Shown here piece by piece: positions 3,709 to 6,405 of a stretch of DNA of 6,405 nt. This stretch comes from JBBRCE01 sp038205115 (GTDB lineage: Bacteria > Planctomycetota > Planctomycetia > Pirellulales > JBBRCE01): positions 1 through 6,405 of the forward strand of contig JBBRCE010000104.1 in assembly GCA_038205115.1 (NCBI GenBank), given 5' to 3'. The position numbers were made by a program, and so were the translations under genes. The number at the start of each line of letters is the position of its first letter. The first letter of the stretch is position 1. Below the pieces are notes generated by a model. The model ran no database searches. It saw only the letters and a list, made by a program, of their open reading frames with translations, and was not told the origin of the DNA.

Positions 3709-6405
3709 ATGACCGCCGACGATCCGCACGTCTTAGATCAAATTGATGCCTATCTGCATAACGTGCTCAATGCGCAAGATGCGCGTCGCGTGGAGCAGCA
3801 TTGCCAGACATGTCCGATCTGTCAGGTCGCCATGGCCGAAGGGCGGCGGCGGCAACAGATACTCAAGAGTTTGCCTGCAGTGGAAGCATCGGACGAGCTG
3901 ATTGCTGCCGCCGTCAACAAACTCTCGCTTCGTCGCCGACCGCCCAATTCCTGGCGAATCATTTGGTCGACCATGGCCGCAGCCGCGGCGCTACTTGCCG
4001 GCGTGCATTTATATGTCAGCCTGCGCTCGGTTTCGCCACTGGACTTGCGGATTTTGGGTCAACAACAGTTGATCTCCGGCAGTACCGCATCACTCCGCGT
4101 GATCCTGATGAACGCTCAGCAGCAAGCAGCCGTGGCTGGCGTGCCAGTCGAGATCCGGCTGTTGAATCGGGCAACTCAAGAACTTGTGCGACTGGCCAGT
4201 TTCACCACCGATACTCTCGGCATCGGCCAGCCACGGCTGACTCTGCCCAACTGGCCGGACGGCGATTACACGCTCGAAGTATCCGCGGCTCACGAACAGA
4301 TCACGCGGCAGGTGCATTTGCATCGCAGTTGGCAGTTGCAGTTGAGTTGCGACAAGCCGGTCTATCGGCCAGGCCAAGTGATTCGCCTGCGCTGCCTCGG
4401 TTTACGGCGGCCGGAACTCAAACCGCTGGCCGGTCAAGATGTGCTGTTTACCATTGTCGATGCGCGGGGCAACATCATTTTCAAGCATCGCGATGTGACC
4501 AGCCGATTCGGCATCGCTTCGACAGATTGCCCACTGGCCGACGAACTGCTCGAAGGCTCGTATCAGTTGCAATGCGAAATGGGCGACACCCGCGCGGCGC
4601 GTAACGTCGAAGTGCAAAAGTACGCGTTGCCAAAGTTTAAGATCGCGATCAAGCCCGATCGTCCGTACTACTTGCCGGGGCAGCGGATCACAGGATCGGT
4701 GCAGGTAGATTATTTTTTTGGCAAGCCGGTTGCGGGCGCCGAGGTTTCGCTCCGATTAAGCCGCCAAGACGAATCGCCGAGTAGCGGCGTCGTTCGCATC
4801 AAGTCCGATGAAAGCGGCAGCGCGCCGTTCGAACTGCCGGCGCCAACGGGTTTTCGAAGCGGCGACGAAGATCAACTGATCGTCTCGGCCACCGTCAAAG
4901 ATTCGGCCGGCCAAGAGCAATCGCAGCGCGTCACGCGGCCACTGCGCAGCGAGCCGGTGCATATTGAGATCATCCCCGAGGCCGGCAAACTGATCGCCGG
5001 AATTCCCAACAAGATTTACCTGCTGACATCCAGCCCGGACGGTCAGCCGGTGAAGTCGCGATTGAGCATTTCTGGCGTGGAACATGAAGTAGACACCGAC
5101 GCTTTAGGCGTGGCGGTCATCGAGCGGCAGACCGAGTCGGCCGCATTGCAATTGACGGTTCGCGCCACTGATGATCACGGCGGCGTGGGACATCGGAGCA
5201 TCCAGATCGAGGCCGGAGCCAGCGATGGCGACTTTCTGTTGCGGACCGATCGGGCCGTTTATCAGGCCGGCGAAACGCTCACGCTCAGCGCCATCGGCGA
5301 TGGTAGCCAGCCGGTGTTCATCGATCTAGCCAAAGATGGACAAATCGTGCTCACCGACGCCATTGTCATGCATCAAGGGCAGGGCGAATACCAGTTTGAT
5401 CTGCCAACCGAACTGAGCGGTGCATTGGAATTAGCAGCCTATCGAATTGCCGCAGATGGCTCGGCATTGCGGAAAACCAGAGCGATTTTCGTACGACCGG
5501 CGGAAGCCATTCAGATTTCTGCCAGCCTGAACAAAGCGACGTATCGGCCCGGTCAAAAGGCCACGATCAACTTTCGGCTGACCGATCAAGCCGGCAAAGC
5601 CGCGCCTGGCGCCCTGAGCCTTGCGGCTGTGGACGAAGCAGTGATGAATGTGCTTGGTGGCAGTGGCGGAGTTGGCGGAACTCTCAGCCGGCTGGAACAA
5701 GAGCTGCTTGAGCCGGTCTATCAAGTTTACGATTGGTCGCCATCCGCTCTCAACGAGCGGCCGGCCGATCAGCGGCGGCGCTTCGAGCAAGCCATCTTCG
5801 CCCGCACGGCCGACGAGCAGTTGCGCATTAAAAACATTGAAGGTGAAAAAAAACGCGAGTTGCACAGCGGAGTTGGTCTGGATGATCTTAGCGTGCGGAA
5901 GCCGAACAAGATCAATCCGCCCAAGGCCAATCCGCGATTGAATTACTCGCTGACGGCACGCACATTTCCGGACAAGCTCCAGGAGTTCTCGCGGCGGCAG
6001 AGCAGCGAAATGCAGCAGTTTGCCGAAATTTGGAAATGGTTTGCCCTGGCGTTCTGCCTGCTCGCCGCCTATTGGTTGCTGATGCCTTCCGCGGTGCGTT
6101 GGGCGCGGCGAAATCGCGAGCACGCCCAAACAATGTTTGAGCCATTACTTTGGCTGATGGTCGGCCTGGCGTTGTTTTTGGCGTTGCTCCTGCCTGCCTT
6201 ACAGGGCGCAAGGGAATCTGCACGTAGCACGACAACATCCAAGGACGCGGGCGAGGTGATCAACCCTAGTGCATCCTCAAGTCTTGATTTTGGGGTAGAG
6301 TCGCTTGAGTTTTACGCGGGCGTGTTCGATGCGGAATTGCCAATCGACGCCGCGTTGTTTGGCGTTGGTCTTGGCGGACCAGGCGGCGATTTCGGCTTGG
6401 AGTTC
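3709..6405 (+). CDS. Membrane anti-sigma-like protein fused to alpha-2-macroglobulin MG domains (3' end missing)
   Basis: A single open frame of 899 codons with no stop before the window end. Residues 1-80 are a small cytoplasmic domain with H31-x3-C35-x2-C38, the zinc anti-sigma (ZAS) pattern, in EQHCQTCPICQ. After RRR (75-77) comes a transmembrane helix (about 84-105). Outside the membrane follow roughly six beta-sandwich units of about 95 residues: MG1-like (107-203); MG2-like (209-303, DKPVYRPGQ); MG3-like (304-405, YALPKFKIAI and YYLPGQ...FFGKPVAGAEV, the clearest family signature); MG4-like (410-503); MG5-like (507-601, DRAVYQAGE); and the start of MG6 (603 onward, KATYRPGQ and AAVDEAVM). 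Known alpha-2-macroglobulins trap proteases after bait cleavage. Here the bait position holds a charged linker (about 650-770) and two more transmembrane helices (774-796, 812-831). No thioester CxEQ motif occurs in the visible part. The gene follows the sigma factor by three bases, so it is probably that factor's regulator. The anti-sigma role is inferred; the macroglobulin homology is strong by eye. Confidence 0.85.
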   Translation, partial: MTADDPHVLDQIDAYLHNVLNAQDARRVEQHCQTCPICQVAMAEGRRRQQILKSLPAVEASDELIAAAVNKLSLRRRPPNSWRIIWSTMAAAAALLAGVHLYVSLRSVSPLDLRILGQQQLISGSTASLRVILMNAQQQAAVAGVPVEIRLLNRATQELVRLASFTTDTLGIGQPRLTLPNWPDGDYTLEVSAAHEQITRQVHLHRSWQLQLSCDKPVYRPGQVIRLRCLGLRRPELKPLAGQDVLFTIVDARGNIIFKHRDVTSRFGIASTDCPLADELLEGSYQLQCEMGDTRAARNVEVQKYALPKFKIAIKPDRPYYLPGQRITGSVQVDYFFGKPVAGAEVSLRLSRQDESPSSGVVRIKSDESGSAPFELPAPTGFRSGDEDQLIVSATVKDSAGQEQSQRVTRPLRSEPVHIEIIPEAGKLIAGIPNKIYLLTSSPDGQPVKSRLSISGVEHEVDTDALGVAVIERQTESAALQLTVRATDDHGGVGHRSIQIEAGASDGDFLLRTDRAVYQAGETLTLSAIGDGSQPVFIDLAKDGQIVLTDAIVMHQGQGEYQFDLPTELSGALELAAYRIAADGSALRKTRAIFVRPAEAIQISASLNKATYRPGQKATINFRLTDQAGKAAPGALSLAAVDEAVMNVLGGSGGVGGTLSRLEQELLEPVYQVYDWSPSALNERPADQRRRFEQAIFARTADEQLRIKNIEGEKKRELHSGVGLDDLSVRKPNKINPPKANPRLNYSLTARTFPDKLQEFSRRQSSEMQQFAEIWKWFALAFCLLAAYWLLMPSAVRWARRNREHAQTMFEPLLWLMVGLALFLALLLPALQGARESARSTTTSKDAGEVINPSASSSLDFGVESLEFYAGVFDAELPIDAALFGVGLGGPGGDFGLEF

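Noticed and set aside
3801..4604. Plus-strand open frame of 267 residues
   Set aside because: It lies wholly within the macroglobulin gene in another frame; the 3709 frame gives clear MG-domain sequence and this one does not.
5431..6129. Minus-strand open frame of 232 residues
   Set aside because: It is antisense to the macroglobulin frame, which has continuous domain and transmembrane signals here; the translation has no recognisable motif.
3709..6405. Search for the macroglobulin thioester (CxEQ) in the visible protein
   Set aside because: None is present in the 899 visible residues. The domain lies after MG7 in the family, so it may be beyond the window; absence cannot be claimed.
1..6405. 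CRISPR arrays, insertion-sequence ends, rRNA genes
   Set aside because: I saw no regularly spaced repeats, no transposase, no terminal inverted repeats and no rRNA sequence.

Overview
The window looks like a piece of a planctomycete chromosome, probably from the Pirellulales side of the phylum. This is inferred from protein content, not from a search. The clues are an integrase N-terminus of the type common in planctomycete genomes, an ECF sigma factor followed by a membrane anti-sigma-like protein with a very large outer part, mostly moderately GC-rich coding DNA, and weak or absent Shine-Dalgarno sites before some genes.

Left edge (1-423, minus strand): the first 76 residues of a tyrosine recombinase run off the left end. 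About 120 bp upstream of it, on the same strand, is a complete tRNA-Pro (CGG anticodon) with a good sigma70-type promoter. An integrase beside the 3' end of a tRNA is the usual edge of an integrated element, so DNA to the left of this window may be a genomic island. A perfect hairpin with a T-tract lies between the two genes, but it faces the plus strand.

Middle (424-2894): about 400 bp without a credible gene, holding the tRNA promoter and one perfect hairpin, is followed by a 684-residue secreted protein. Its central domain reads as a circularly permuted NlpC/P60 (YiiX/YebB-like) papain-fold hydrolase, with His before Cys, set between two helical regions of unknown role.

Right (3096-6405): a sigma/anti-sigma pair. 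The ECF sigma factor gene carries two separate lesions: a TAG where a conserved Trp is expected between regions 2 and 4, and a frameshift just before region 4. The next gene starts 3 bp after the sigma stop, is intact, and stays open to the window end (899 codons). It encodes a cytoplasmic H-x3-C-x2-C anti-sigma zinc motif, one transmembrane helix, about six consecutive macroglobulin (MG) domains of the alpha-2-macroglobulin family, and then a two-helix transmembrane hairpin where that family has its protease bait region.

The most interesting possibility is a signalling system in which an alpha-2-macroglobulin-like protease trap on the cell surface is physically joined to an anti-sigma domain, so that an event outside could release a sigma factor inside. 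In this genome the sigma factor seems to be broken, or the sequence contains two errors, so the sensor may be an orphan. The thioester half of the macroglobulin, if present, lies beyond the right end.
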